Part shown: piece after piece, positions 1-7,643 of the stretch
How positions within the stretch are numbered: position 1 is the first letter of the stretch
Layout: each line of letters starts with the position of its first letter
Source of the DNA: VXNE01 sp963664635
GTDB taxonomy: Bacteria > Pseudomonadota > Gammaproteobacteria > Pseudomonadales > Azotimanducaceae
DNA: 64,000 bases
Direction: 5' to 3'
Assembly: GCA_963664635.1 (NCBI GenBank)
Contig: OY761542.1
Location: forward strand, 1,736,001 to 1,800,000
Made by a program: the position numbers and the translations under genes
The notes under the pieces: model-generated
Told to the model about the DNA's origin: nothing
What the model saw: the letters and a program-made list of their open reading frames with translations, nothing else
Database searches by the model: none

Positions 1-105
1 CCCTACGTGCTGGAGACCGTGCGCATGGCGGACAACCTGGTGCGGACGGTGCGGGTGACCGTCCTGCCCGAAGACGCACCGTCCGTGCGTCGGAGCGAGC
101 TGTAA
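1..105 (+). CDS. C-terminal end of an unknown protein (partial)
   Basis: The first frame is open from the window edge for 34 codons and ends in TAA at 103-105. The visible tail contains 'MADNLVRTVRVTVLPED', a plausible folded-protein end, but no family can be named from it. The stop overlaps the ATG of the following DUF3604 gene as TAATG, so the two are probably co-transcribed and translationally coupled. The rest of the gene lies outside the window. Confidence 0.5.
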   Translation, partial: PYVLETVRMADNLVRTVRVTVLPEDAPSVRRSEL

Positions 106-1913
106 TGGACCACGGGAACGCAGGTCTCAAGACGGTTCCAGGGACCGGGACTCGCGCCGCCGCGCCCGTGTTTTTCCTGTGCGCGGCGCTCGCCGTTCAG
201 GCGGTGGCGGAGCAGGCGGAGCGAAGGGCGTACTTCGGCGACCTGCACGTGCACACGAAGTACTCGGCGGACGCGTACAGCTTCGGCGCGCGCAACGGCC
301 CGGACGAGGCCTATGCCTTCGCGAAGGGCGCGGCGCTGCGGCACCCGTCGGGCCAGACCATCCGGATGCGGGGCGCGCCGCTCGACTTCCTGGCCGTGAC
401 CGACCACGCGGAATACCTCGGCAATGTCACGGCGCTCGGCGATCCGAAGCACCCGTTGGCCGGTTCGGCGCTCGCGGAAGTGACCCAGGGGGTCATGACG
501 GCCGCGTTCGCGACCTTCGGTACGGCGCTACGCACCGGCGAGCTGGACCCGGACCTGCACGACGAGGGCGTGCGCCGGGACACCTGGCAGCGCATCGTGG
601 CGACCGCGGAACGCCACAACGCCCCGGGCGCGTTCACGACCTTCGTCGGCTACGAGTACAGCTCGGCGCCGGTGGGCATGCTGCACCGCAACGTCGTCTT
701 CCGGGGGTCTCGGGTGCCGGAACTGCCTTTCGGCGCCACCGATTCGCTCGACCCGGAGGACCTGTGGGCCTGGCTGGACCGCCTGCGGGCCGACGGCATC
801 GAAGCGCTGGCCATCCCGCACAACACCAACCTGAGCGCCGGCAACTTCTTCGTGACCACGACGTTCGAGGGCGAGCCTCTCGATGCGCGGTACGCCGCGG
901 CGCGGCTGCGCAACGAGCCCATCGTGGAGATGACCCAGGTCAAGGGCACGTCGGAGACGCATCCCATGCTCTCGCCGAACGACGAGTGGGCGGACTTCGA
1001 AGTCATCGGCGATGGCGTCTCCGGCGCCTACGTGCGGGACGCCCTGTTGACGGGGCTCGAGCTGCGGCACGCCCAGGGCTTCAACCCGTACCGGTTCGGG
1101 TTCATCGGCTCCAGCGACACCCACAATGTCGGTGGCGCCCTCGAAGAGTCCACCTATCACGGCAAGATCGGCAACCTCGACGGCCGGCCGGAGTGGCGTC
1201 GGGTCACGCCCGTTGCGGAGGGCGCGGAACCCTCGCTGCTGGACCAGTTGAGGGACGGGCCCGTCACCGATTGGGGTGCGTCCGGCCTGGCCGCCGTCTG
1301 GGCGGAAGCCAACACCCGCGAAGCCATCTATGCGGCCTTTCGGCGCAAGGAGACGTTCGCCACCAGTGGTCCGCGCATGCGGGTCAAGTTCTTTGCCGGC
1401 TACGGGCTGGATGCGACCGACGACGCGCGTCTGCGGGGGAGCGGCGTGCCGATGGGCGGCGAGTTCGAAGCGCGGCGGACCGATGCGCCGACCTTCTTTG
1501 GCTGGGCGTTGCGGGATCCGCTGAGCGGATGGCTGCAGCGCGTGCAGATCGTCAAGGGTTGGCTCGACGCCGACGGGGCCCGCCGGGAACGGATCTTCGA
1601 CGTGGCGTGTTCGGACGGGCTGTCACCGGATCCCGAAACGCACCGTTGCCCCGACAACGGCGCAGACGTGGACCTGGCGACATGTGCCTTCGACCAGGGC
1701 AAGGGCGCGGTGGAACTGCGGGCGGTATGGTCGGATCCGGACTTCGATGCGAGCCAGCGGGCGTTTTACTACGCCCGCGTGCTGGAGAACCCGACGTGCC
1801 GCTGGTCGACCTGGGAGGCGCTGCGCATGGGGCTCCCCCTGCAGCCCGAAGTGCCGGCAACCTTGCAGGAGCGCGCTTGGTCGTCGCCCATCTGGATCGC
1901 GCCGGCCGGGTAA
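105..1913 (+). CDS. Secreted DUF3604 family protein (PHP-like metal-dependent hydrolase fold)
   Basis: 602 aa. An N-terminal hydrophobic stretch (about residues 20-37, 'FFLCAALAVQAVAE') looks like a signal peptide. The mature part starts with 'YFGDLHVHTKYSADAY', followed by 'AVTDHAEYLG' and 'GFIGSSDTHN'. These Asp/His-rich clusters are the metal-binding signature of DUF3604, a family related to PHP phosphoesterases; the substrate is unknown. The C-terminus carries 'NPTCRWSTWEALRMG' and 'RAWSSPIW', shared almost word for word with a second DUF3604 gene at 32832-34697, so the two are paralogues. The ATG at 105 overlaps the upstream stop. The IS110-type element begins 7 bp after the stop codon, so the gene itself is intact. 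Confidence 0.9.
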   Translation: MDHGNAGLKTVPGTGTRAAAPVFFLCAALAVQAVAEQAERRAYFGDLHVHTKYSADAYSFGARNGPDEAYAFAKGAALRHPSGQTIRMRGAPLDFLAVTDHAEYLGNVTALGDPKHPLAGSALAEVTQGVMTAAFATFGTALRTGELDPDLHDEGVRRDTWQRIVATAERHNAPGAFTTFVGYEYSSAPVGMLHRNVVFRGSRVPELPFGATDSLDPEDLWAWLDRLRADGIEALAIPHNTNLSAGNFFVTTTFEGEPLDARYAAARLRNEPIVEMTQVKGTSETHPMLSPNDEWADFEVIGDGVSGAYVRDALLTGLELRHAQGFNPYRFGFIGSSDTHNVGGALEESTYHGKIGNLDGRPEWRRVTPVAEGAEPSLLDQLRDGPVTDWGASGLAAVWAEANTREAIYAAFRRKETFATSGPRMRVKFFAGYGLDATDDARLRGSGVPMGGEFEARRTDAPTFFGWALRDPLSGWLQRVQIVKGWLDADGARRERIFDVACSDGLSPDPETHRCPDNGADVDLATCAFDQGKGAVELRAVWSDPDFDASQRAFYYARVLENPTCRWSTWEALRMGLPLQPEVPATLQERAWSSPIWIAPAG

Positions 1914-1920
1914 CCGGGGG

Positions 1921-1933
1921 GCTAGCCCGCATT
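1921..1933 (+). repeat. Left inverted repeat of the IS110-type element
   Basis: GCTAGCCCGCATT; exact reverse complement at 3919-3931. The outer ten bases GGGCTAGCCC (1919-1928) form a palindrome on their own. Confidence 0.65.
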
Positions 1934-2100
1934 GCTGTGAAATTCTTGGTGGTCTCCGCACCCCCGGGCCGAGGGGGCCCGCGAACGCCCCATGGCGCCC
2001 TGGCGGGACGGTCAGGTCCGCGCCGTCTGCGGCGGCGACCGTTCGCCCGGCGGCTGCCCCGGTTGTGGCCGCGCGGGTCGTGCGGGTCGCCGGGGGCTCG

Positions 2101-3369
2101 CTAAGCGGCCGCCCAGTTGACGGTCACGGTGCCGTCGGCGTGCTGTTCGAGGACGCCGAACTCGCGCAGCCTGGCGATCCAGCGCGGCGCGTTGCGGGCG
2201 ACCAGGAGGGCCTCGTAGTCGACCTCGGGGTCGCGGTAGGGCCGGTCGTCGCGGAGCACGGCGAAGATCACCCGCGCGAGCTTGTGGGCCGTGGCGACGA
2301 TGGCGCGCTGGTGGCCTCGGCGCGCGGTGATGGCGCGGTGGTAGGCGTGGAACTGGCAGTCCTTGGTGCGGGCGGCGCCGTGGGCGCAGCCGACAAGCAG
2401 CGCGCGCAGGTGCTTGGCGCCGGCGCGGGCGCGGGCGCCGCGGCGCTTGCCGGCGCTCTCGTTGTTGCCGGGGCACACGCCGGCCCAGGCCGCGAGCCGG
2501 TCGGCGGTGCCGAACACGGCGGCCGGGTCGGGACCGGTCTCGGCCAGGATGGCGGTCGCCGAGGCGGCGTCGATGCCCGGGACGGTCTGCAGCAGGCGCA
2601 GCCGGCCGGCGTGCGGCACGAGCCCGTCGGCGAGATGCCGGTCGAGGTCGGCGAGGCGGCGGTCGAGGGCGTCGTGCTGGCGCAGCAGGTCGGCGAGCAC
2701 GACGCGGTCGGCGGCGCCGAGCGTGGCGGTCAGCGCGTCGCCGAGCCGGTCGAGCTTGCCGCGCACGTGGCTGCTCAGCGTGCCGAGGATGGCGTCGCGC
2801 GCGAGCCCGTCGACCAAGCCGTCGAGGATGCGCCGCCCGTTCATGCCGAAGATGTCGGTGATCACCCCGCCGATGCGCGCGCCGCTGCGGTCGACCACCT
2901 TCGCGGCGCGGTTGCGCACCCGGCCGCGCTCCGCCACCAGCGTGCGCCGGTGCCGGCTCAGCACGCGCAACTGGCGGAACTCGCGCGGCGGCACGAAGCT
3001 CGGCCGGCCCAGCCCGAACTGGCACACGCGCGCCAGCCAGCGGCTGTCGCCGACGTCGGTCTTGCGCCCGCGCAGTTGCTTGACCTGCTGCGCGTGCAGT
3101 AGCTGCACCTCGATGCCGGCCGCCTCGAGCGCCTCGTACGGCGTCTCCCAGTACACGCCGGTCCCCTCCATCGCCGCCGCCGTCACGCGGTGGCCGCCCA
3201 GCCAGCCCGCCATCTCGCCCAGGCCCTCCGGCAGCGCGTCGAAGCGGCGCGTCTCGCACACCGGCTCGCCGCCCGCCCCGCACAGCCGCACCGTGGCCGT
3301 GATCTCCATCTTGTGCACGTCCAGGCCCGCCGCGCGGGCGTGGACAACGTGCAGATCGTCGTTCATCAT
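2101..3369 (-). CDS. IS110 family transposase
   Basis: 422 aa from the ATG pair at 3369, chosen because GGAGG stands a few bases upstream; longer in-frame starts would run into low-complexity sequence. The N-terminal RuvC-like DEDD domain shows 'AAGLDVHKMEITATV' (first Asp at residue 17), 'AAMEGTGVYWE' (Glu) and 'KTDVGDSRWLARV' (two Asp). The C-terminal transposase_20 domain shows 'VPGIDAASATAILAE' and 'NNESAGKRRG', the latter near the place of the catalytic serine in characterised members. Such enzymes act with a short bridge RNA encoded in the element. The gene looks complete and undamaged. Confidence 0.93.
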   Translation of the reverse strand: MMNDDLHVVHARAAGLDVHKMEITATVRLCGAGGEPVCETRRFDALPEGLGEMAGWLGGHRVTAAAMEGTGVYWETPYEALEAAGIEVQLLHAQQVKQLRGRKTDVGDSRWLARVCQFGLGRPSFVPPREFRQLRVLSRHRRTLVAERGRVRNRAAKVVDRSGARIGGVITDIFGMNGRRILDGLVDGLARDAILGTLSSHVRGKLDRLGDALTATLGAADRVVLADLLRQHDALDRRLADLDRHLADGLVPHAGRLRLLQTVPGIDAASATAILAETGPDPAAVFGTADRLAAWAGVCPGNNESAGKRRGARARAGAKHLRALLVGCAHGAARTKDCQFHAYHRAITARRGHQRAIVATAHKLARVIFAVLRDDRPYRDPEVDYEALLVARNAPRWIARLREFGVLEQHADGTVTVNWAAA

Positions 3370-3918
3370 CGTGTCGCCTCCTTGTCGGATCGGGGGTGTG
3401 GCGAAGGCGGGTGGACCGGTCGGTCGGAAAGGGACCCGCGCCCAAGGGCGCGGTCGCGGTTTGCTGCTCGTCCACGGCTCGGGGCCGGGCACGGTCCGGG
3501 GCTCGCCGCCGTCCGGTCGGGTCAGTTTCTCAACGGGGTAACATGCCGTTCCGCCATTATGCGGACGACCACGCTCCCGCCTTCGCCGCGATTCTCCCCC
3601 ATCCCGACCGAAGCCGCCGCCTCCGATGCCTCGCCACCATTTCATGCCTCCGGGGTGGTCGGAAGACGACCATGGACGTTTCTCAACACGTCGCTTGTGC
3701 CAGGATGACAGGTCATTGGTTCTGCGAGGTTGTTTGGTCCATCACGGCTTCGTTGACCGCCCGCGGACTGCGCTGGCCGCGCCCTCGCGGGTCTCTTGGC
3801 CCCGTGCGCGCACATGCTCCCTCAAACGCTCCCTCAAACGTAGGCCCCGCTATGCTCTCGGTCGCGAGCACGCGCACGGGACCAGGATCCTCCGCGATCA
3901 TCGCGCCCCGTGGTGAGA
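3370..3918 (-). ncRNA. Candidate bridge-RNA region of the IS110-type element
   Basis: About 550 bp lie between the transposase start and the right inverted repeat. Frames through it are low-complexity extensions without family resemblance, so it is best read as non-coding. Characterised IS110-group elements encode their bridge RNA in the long non-coding end upstream of the transposase, and the geometry here (long upstream, only about 165 bp downstream) fits that group. It also holds a short tandem repeat 'GCTCCCTCAAAC' near 3825-3840. No RNA ends or recognition loops were determined. Confidence 0.35.
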
Positions 3919-3931
3919 AATGCGGGCTAGC
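3919..3931 (-). repeat. Right inverted repeat of the IS110-type element
   Basis: Reads AATGCGGGCTAGC on the plus strand, the exact complement of the left copy. It ends one base before the stop codon of the neighbouring sulfatase gene. Confidence 0.65.
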
Positions 3932-3932
3932 G

Positions 3933-5426
3933 TCAGGCCGTCGGCGGCGTCAGCTCGACCCGCCCGAATTCCTCGTCGACCGGCCGCACCCAGTCCATGA
4001 CGGGCGCCGCCGGACCTCCGGTGACCCGCAGCCGGCCGTCCTCGACGAACCCTTCCGGCCGCCCGGCGAGTTCCTCGACCAGCCGTGACCGCCAGGCCTC
4101 GATGTCGGGTCCGTGCGCGGGATCCGCCGACCGTTCGTGCATCTCGTGCGGATCGTTCTCGAGGTCGAAGTAGTGCTGCTTGCCAGTCCCGGGGTACCAG
4201 ACGTATTTCCGCTTGCCGTCGGTCAGGTACTGCATGCCGCTGTCCAGGCTGGGGACGATGGCGCATTCCCCGTGCAGGAACGAACGCCAGGTTTCGGCCT
4301 CGCCGCGGATCAGGGGCAGCAGGCTCCTGCCCTCCACCGCGGCGGGAATGTCGGCGCCGGCGAGGTCCAGCAGCGTCGGCATCAGATCCATCAACTCCAC
4401 CAGTTCGTCCCGCACCTGGCCGGCCGCTGAATCCCAGCGCGCCTCCGGCGGCAGGCGGAGCACGAAGGGGATGCGGGCGGAGCCTTCGAAGGCGTTGCGC
4501 TTGCGGATCCACTGGTGGTCGCCGAGCATCTCGCCGTGGTCGGATACGAAGACGATCACGGTGTCCGGCGGCAGTGCGGCGAGCACCCGGCCGATCTGGT
4601 CGTCGACGTGGTTGATCGACCCGTAGTAGCCGGCGCGGTACTGCCGCATCAGCTCGGGCTCGAGGGCCGTGCGCCACGAGGTCACGGGAAGCCCTCGCAC
4701 GGGCCCGTCGTAGACGCGGGCCCAATCCCCCACCACGGGTTCCGGGAGGTCCATCGCCATGTAGCGGTCCCAGTAGGGTTGCGGCGGCGTGCAGGGCTGG
4801 TGCGGCTGGTGAAAGCTCACCTTGAGAAAGAAGGGGACGGTCGGATCGCGTCGGTGGAGGAACTCCAGCGCCTGGTCCGCGCACCAGTGGGTGAAGTGGA
4901 GGTGCTCGGGCAGGTGCCACGGCCGCGCCACCCAGCCGTTCTGGTGGGCGCCGTGGGCGAGCCCGGCGTCCCAGGTGCGGACGCCCTCCCGGGCGAGGAA
5001 GAGCTGGTAGTCGTCGCCGCCGGGGACGCCGCCGGGGCTGTCGGCCCAGACGGCGCTGTCGAAGCCGTAGAGCTTGCGCCGCGGGAAGAGGTGCAGCTTG
5101 CCGACCAGGTGGGTCTGGTAGCCGGCGCGGGAGAGTTCTCCCGGCAGGGTCGGCCCGTCCAGCCAGCCGACGGCGTTCATGAGAATCCCGTGCGACGCCG
5201 GCTTCCTGCCCGTCATGAGCGTGCGGCGGGCGGGGACACACACGGGACAGGCGGAGTATGCGCGGCGAAAGCGCACGCCGCTCGCGGCGAGGTGATCGAG
5301 GTACGGCGTTTGCAGGACGGGGTGTCCCTCGATGCCGAGGCAGTCGCCGCGGTGCTCGTCCGTCATGACCAGCGCGATGTTCGGCCGGCGGTTGGTGGTG
5401 TCCGTCATGTCCGTTTTGTCCGTCAT
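3933..5426 (-). CDS. Sulfatase (alkaline-phosphatase superfamily)
   Basis: 497 aa. The N-terminus shows 'PNIALVMTDEHRGDCLG', the first metal-binding Asp region of sulfatases. 'CPVCVPARRTLMTG' contains the C-x-P-x-R signature whose Cys is converted to formylglycine, so a sulfatase-maturating enzyme is needed elsewhere. 'VFVSDHGEMLGDH' supplies the second metal-site Asp/His. There is no signal peptide; the start has a short repeat (MTDKTDMTDTT), so the exact ATG is uncertain between 5426 and 5408. The substrate is not evident; choline-sulfatase-like or other aliphatic or carbohydrate sulfatases are possible. The gene ends just inside the flank of the IS110 element and is transcribed towards it. 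Confidence 0.9.
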   Translation of the reverse strand: MTDKTDMTDTTNRRPNIALVMTDEHRGDCLGIEGHPVLQTPYLDHLAASGVRFRRAYSACPVCVPARRTLMTGRKPASHGILMNAVGWLDGPTLPGELSRAGYQTHLVGKLHLFPRRKLYGFDSAVWADSPGGVPGGDDYQLFLAREGVRTWDAGLAHGAHQNGWVARPWHLPEHLHFTHWCADQALEFLHRRDPTVPFFLKVSFHQPHQPCTPPQPYWDRYMAMDLPEPVVGDWARVYDGPVRGLPVTSWRTALEPELMRQYRAGYYGSINHVDDQIGRVLAALPPDTVIVFVSDHGEMLGDHQWIRKRNAFEGSARIPFVLRLPPEARWDSAAGQVRDELVELMDLMPTLLDLAGADIPAAVEGRSLLPLIRGEAETWRSFLHGECAIVPSLDSGMQYLTDGKRKYVWYPGTGKQHYFDLENDPHEMHERSADPAHGPDIEAWRSRLVEELAGRPEGFVEDGRLRVTGGPAAPVMDWVRPVDEEFGRVELTPPTA

Positions 5427-5541
5427 TCGGGGGAGGGGGACCGTCGGTGATGCGGTCGGGGTCCGTTCGACCCACGACGGGGAGAATAGCCGATCGAGGC
5501 TTCGTTACCGCTATGATGTGCGTGACCGAAGGAGGACACCC

Positions 5542-6273
5542 ATGAGCCTGGACATCCATACCGGTGCGACGCCCAACGGCTGGAAGGTCACCGTCATGAT
5601 CGAGGAACTGATCGAGGCCGGCGTCGATCTGCCCGAGGTCAACTACCACACGGTCAGCCTCCGCGGCGACCAGTTCACCGACGCCTACATGGCCATCAAC
5701 CCCAACCAGAAGCTCCCGACCCTCGTCCACGACGGCCGGGCGATCATCGAGAGTTGCGCCATCCTCCACTACCTGGGCGAGACGTTCCCCACGTCCCTGT
5801 TTCCGACGGACGAACGCCGCTGGGACGTGATCCCCTGGCTGTACTGGCAGGCGGCCAACATCGGACCGGTGTTCGGCAACAAGCTGTCCTACACGCGTTA
5901 CATCAACGACGCCACGGACGAACAGAAGGCGCATCCGCTGGAACGCTTCGGCAAGGAAGCACTCCGGCTCGTCGCGGTGATGGACCACCAGTTGGCGAAG
6001 CATCCGTATCTCGCGGGCGACGAATTCACCGTCGCCGACATCGCCACCTGGTGCTGGGTGCGCTCCTACAAGTGGTCGAAGGTCGACATCACCACCAAGC
6101 CGAGGGTGGTCGACTGGGTGCATCGCGTGCGGGCGCGTCCGGGGGTCGAGCGCGGCATCGCCTTCGGCGTGCCGAAGGACGAGATCGACAAGTTCAGCAA
6201 GGAGCGCCGCGAACAGTACAAGCGCGGCGGCGGCGGCATCGCGTCCAACACCGCGTTGAAGTCGGACCTGTAA
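5542..6273 (+). CDS. Glutathione S-transferase family protein
   Basis: 243 aa from ATG 5542, preceded by AAGGAGGA at 5529-5536. The thioredoxin-like N-domain contains 'TPNGWKVTVMIEEL', 'AINPNQKLPTLVHDG' and 'IIESCAILHYLGE' (the Glu-Ser pair that binds the glutathione gamma-glutamyl group). The all-helical C-domain contains 'HPYLAGDEFTVADIATW', the usual N-capping box. The layout resembles the YghU/YfcG (Nu-class) GSTs, which act as disulfide-bond oxidoreductases, but that assignment is an inference. The protein is probably cytosolic. It is transcribed divergently from the sulfatase, with 115 bp between the starts. Confidence 0.9.
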   Translation: MSLDIHTGATPNGWKVTVMIEELIEAGVDLPEVNYHTVSLRGDQFTDAYMAINPNQKLPTLVHDGRAIIESCAILHYLGETFPTSLFPTDERRWDVIPWLYWQAANIGPVFGNKLSYTRYINDATDEQKAHPLERFGKEALRLVAVMDHQLAKHPYLAGDEFTVADIATWCWVRSYKWSKVDITTKPRVVDWVHRVRARPGVERGIAFGVPKDEIDKFSKERREQYKRGGGGIASNTALKSDL

Positions 6274-6283
6274 CGGCAGTTAC

Positions 6284-6432
6284 CAGGGTCGGGGACGGGC
6301 GACCGCGAGGGTCGCCTCTACGCAGGTCGGAGACGGGTCACCACGAGGGTCGCCGCTACGCAGGTCCGGGGCGGGCGACCACGAGGGTCGCCCGTGCGCG
6401 CGGCGAGATTGTAGGGGTCGCCCTCGTGGCGG
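6284..6432. repeat. Three tandem 38-39 bp hairpin repeats plus an inverted partial copy
   Basis: Units at about 6284-6321, 6322-6360 and 6361-6398 share 'CACGAGGGTCGCC' and 'CTACGCAGGTC'. Each contains the potential stem GGCGACC...GGTCGCC. A reverse-oriented partial copy follows at about 6411-6432. The block lies between the convergent GST and cytochrome oxidase genes, the usual place of REP-like repeats, and may terminate both transcripts. Confidence 0.7.
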
Positions 6433-6473
6433 CCCGCTCCCGGATGTGCCCGGAGCGCGGGGGGTCCGTCAGG

Positions 6474-6824
6474 TCAGTGCGACGGCGGCGACAGCGCCAC
6501 CGGCGCCGGGTCGGCGCCGAAGTGGACAACGCGGGTCAGCCAGGTGTAGTCGGACTCCATCGCCATCAGGCCCACCAGCACGAGGAGCGCGCCCGGCGGT
6601 ACCAGGATCGCCGTGATGAGCGCCACCCGCTCCCAGCGCATGTGCATGAAGATGGCGACGATGAACCCGGCCTTCAGCATCATGAAGATGATGATGAGCG
6701 TCCAGCGCGTGTACCCCTGGAAGGCCATGTAGTCGACCATGTACGACGCCGCGCTGAAGACGAAGAGCAGCGCCCAGATCCAGAAGTAGATCGAGATGGG
6801 ATGTTGTTGACCGGTGTCCGCCAT
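6474..6824 (-). CDS. ctaF: Cytochrome c oxidase subunit IV family protein
   Basis: 116 aa with three hydrophobic segments (about residues 13-33, 40-62 and 68-90), including 'IIIFMMLKAGFIVAIFMHM'. This is the pattern of the small prokaryotic subunit IV (COX4_pro) of haem-copper oxidases. It is the last gene of the oxidase operon, 52 bp after ctaE on the same strand. The Met-Lys-x-x-x-Ile-x-x-F-M-H-M stretch is typical of the family. Function within the complex is assembly or stabilisation in the inner membrane rather than catalysis. Confidence 0.88.
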   Translation of the reverse strand: MADTGQQHPISIYFWIWALLFVFSAASYMVDYMAFQGYTRWTLIIIFMMLKAGFIVAIFMHMRWERVALITAILVPPGALLVLVGLMAMESDYTWLTRVVHFGADPAPVALSPPSH

Positions 6825-6876
6825 GACTATCCTTGCCCAGTGCCTGTCAGTTTTCCACCTCGGGGAGCCGCCAACG

Positions 6877-7542
6877 CTACCAGAGATAAAAGAACGCGAA
6901 GATGAAGACCCACACGAGATCGACGAAGTGCCAGTAGAGGCCGGTGATCTCGATGATGTCGTAGCCCTTCTCCTCGTACCTGCCGCGCCACACGCGGAAC
7001 GCGACGATCGCGAGGTAGACCACGCCGGCGGACACGTGCAGGCCGTGGAAGCCGGTGATCATGAAGAACGAGGAGCCGAACTGGGCGGCGCCCATCGGGT
7101 TGCCCCACGGACGGACGCCTTCGTCCGTGATGAGCTTCGTCCATTCGAAGGCCTGCATGCCGACGAAGCTCGCGCCCAGGATTGCGGTCACGACCATCAG
7201 CAGCGCCGCGGGGCCGCGCTTGCGCCGGTAGCCCATGTTCACCGCCATCGCCATCGTCCCGCTCGAGGTGATCAGGATGAAGGTCATGATCGCGATGAGC
7301 AGCAGCGGCACGGGCACGCCGAATGCCTCGAGCGCGAACACCTCGCTGGGGTTCGGCCATGGCTCGGCCGTGGTCATCCGAACCGTCATGTAGGCCGTCA
7401 GGAAACACGTGAAGATGAACGTGTCCGACAGGAGGAAGATCCACATCATCGCCTTGCCCCAGGGAACGCCCCTGAAGACCGCGACGTCGGCCGCCCAGTC
7501 GTTTACGAGTTGCAGATTACGCAGTCCGGTCGCTTCGGCCAT
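6877..7542 (-). CDS. ctaE: Cytochrome c oxidase subunit III
   Basis: 221 aa membrane protein with about five to six transmembrane helices. Family features include 'WIFLLSDTFIFTCFLTAYM', 'MITGFHGLHVSAGVVYL' (the conserved His/Glu-lined region of subunit III) and the C-terminal 'GLYWHFVDLVWVFIFAFFY'. It assembles with subunits I and II in the inner membrane and helps keep the oxygen-reducing site stable. It lies third in the minus-strand order ctaC-ctaD-ctaE-ctaF. The start codon at 7542 is followed directly by 'MAEATGLRNLQ'. Confidence 0.95.
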   Translation of the reverse strand: MAEATGLRNLQLVNDWAADVAVFRGVPWGKAMMWIFLLSDTFIFTCFLTAYMTVRMTTAEPWPNPSEVFALEAFGVPVPLLLIAIMTFILITSSGTMAMAVNMGYRRKRGPAALLMVVTAILGASFVGMQAFEWTKLITDEGVRPWGNPMGAAQFGSSFFMITGFHGLHVSAGVVYLAIVAFRVWRGRYEEKGYDIIEITGLYWHFVDLVWVFIFAFFYLW

Positions 7543-7643
7543 CCGGTTGCAGGCTCCTCTCCAGTGTCACCCCCCGGAGATCCCGGGGGATGCGGTCGAT
7601 TTCTCCGATGCCGGTCGCTTTTCCGTGTCGAGCTTCGAGCGGC

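Larger units (their letters stand above)
1921..3931 (-). mobile_element. IS110-family insertion sequence
   Basis: A transposase of the IS110 (DEDD) family sits between exact 13-bp inverted repeats GCTAGCCCGCATT at 1921-1933 and 3919-3931. The interval fills the gap between two stop codons: the DUF3604 stop (1911-1913) and the sulfatase stop (3933-3935). Most IS110 elements lack terminal inverted repeats, while the IS1111 subgroup has short subterminal ones, so the repeats are noteworthy. No target duplication is visible, as expected for the family. The exact element ends are therefore inferred from the repeats. An alternative is that the repeats belong to an older intergenic palindrome or miniature element into which the IS inserted. 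Confidence 0.7.

Noticed and set aside
3430..3645. N-terminal extension of the IS110 transposase beyond the ATG at 3369
   Set aside because: The extension is low-complexity and absent from the family; a good ribosome-binding site marks 3369, and the region is where a bridge RNA is expected.
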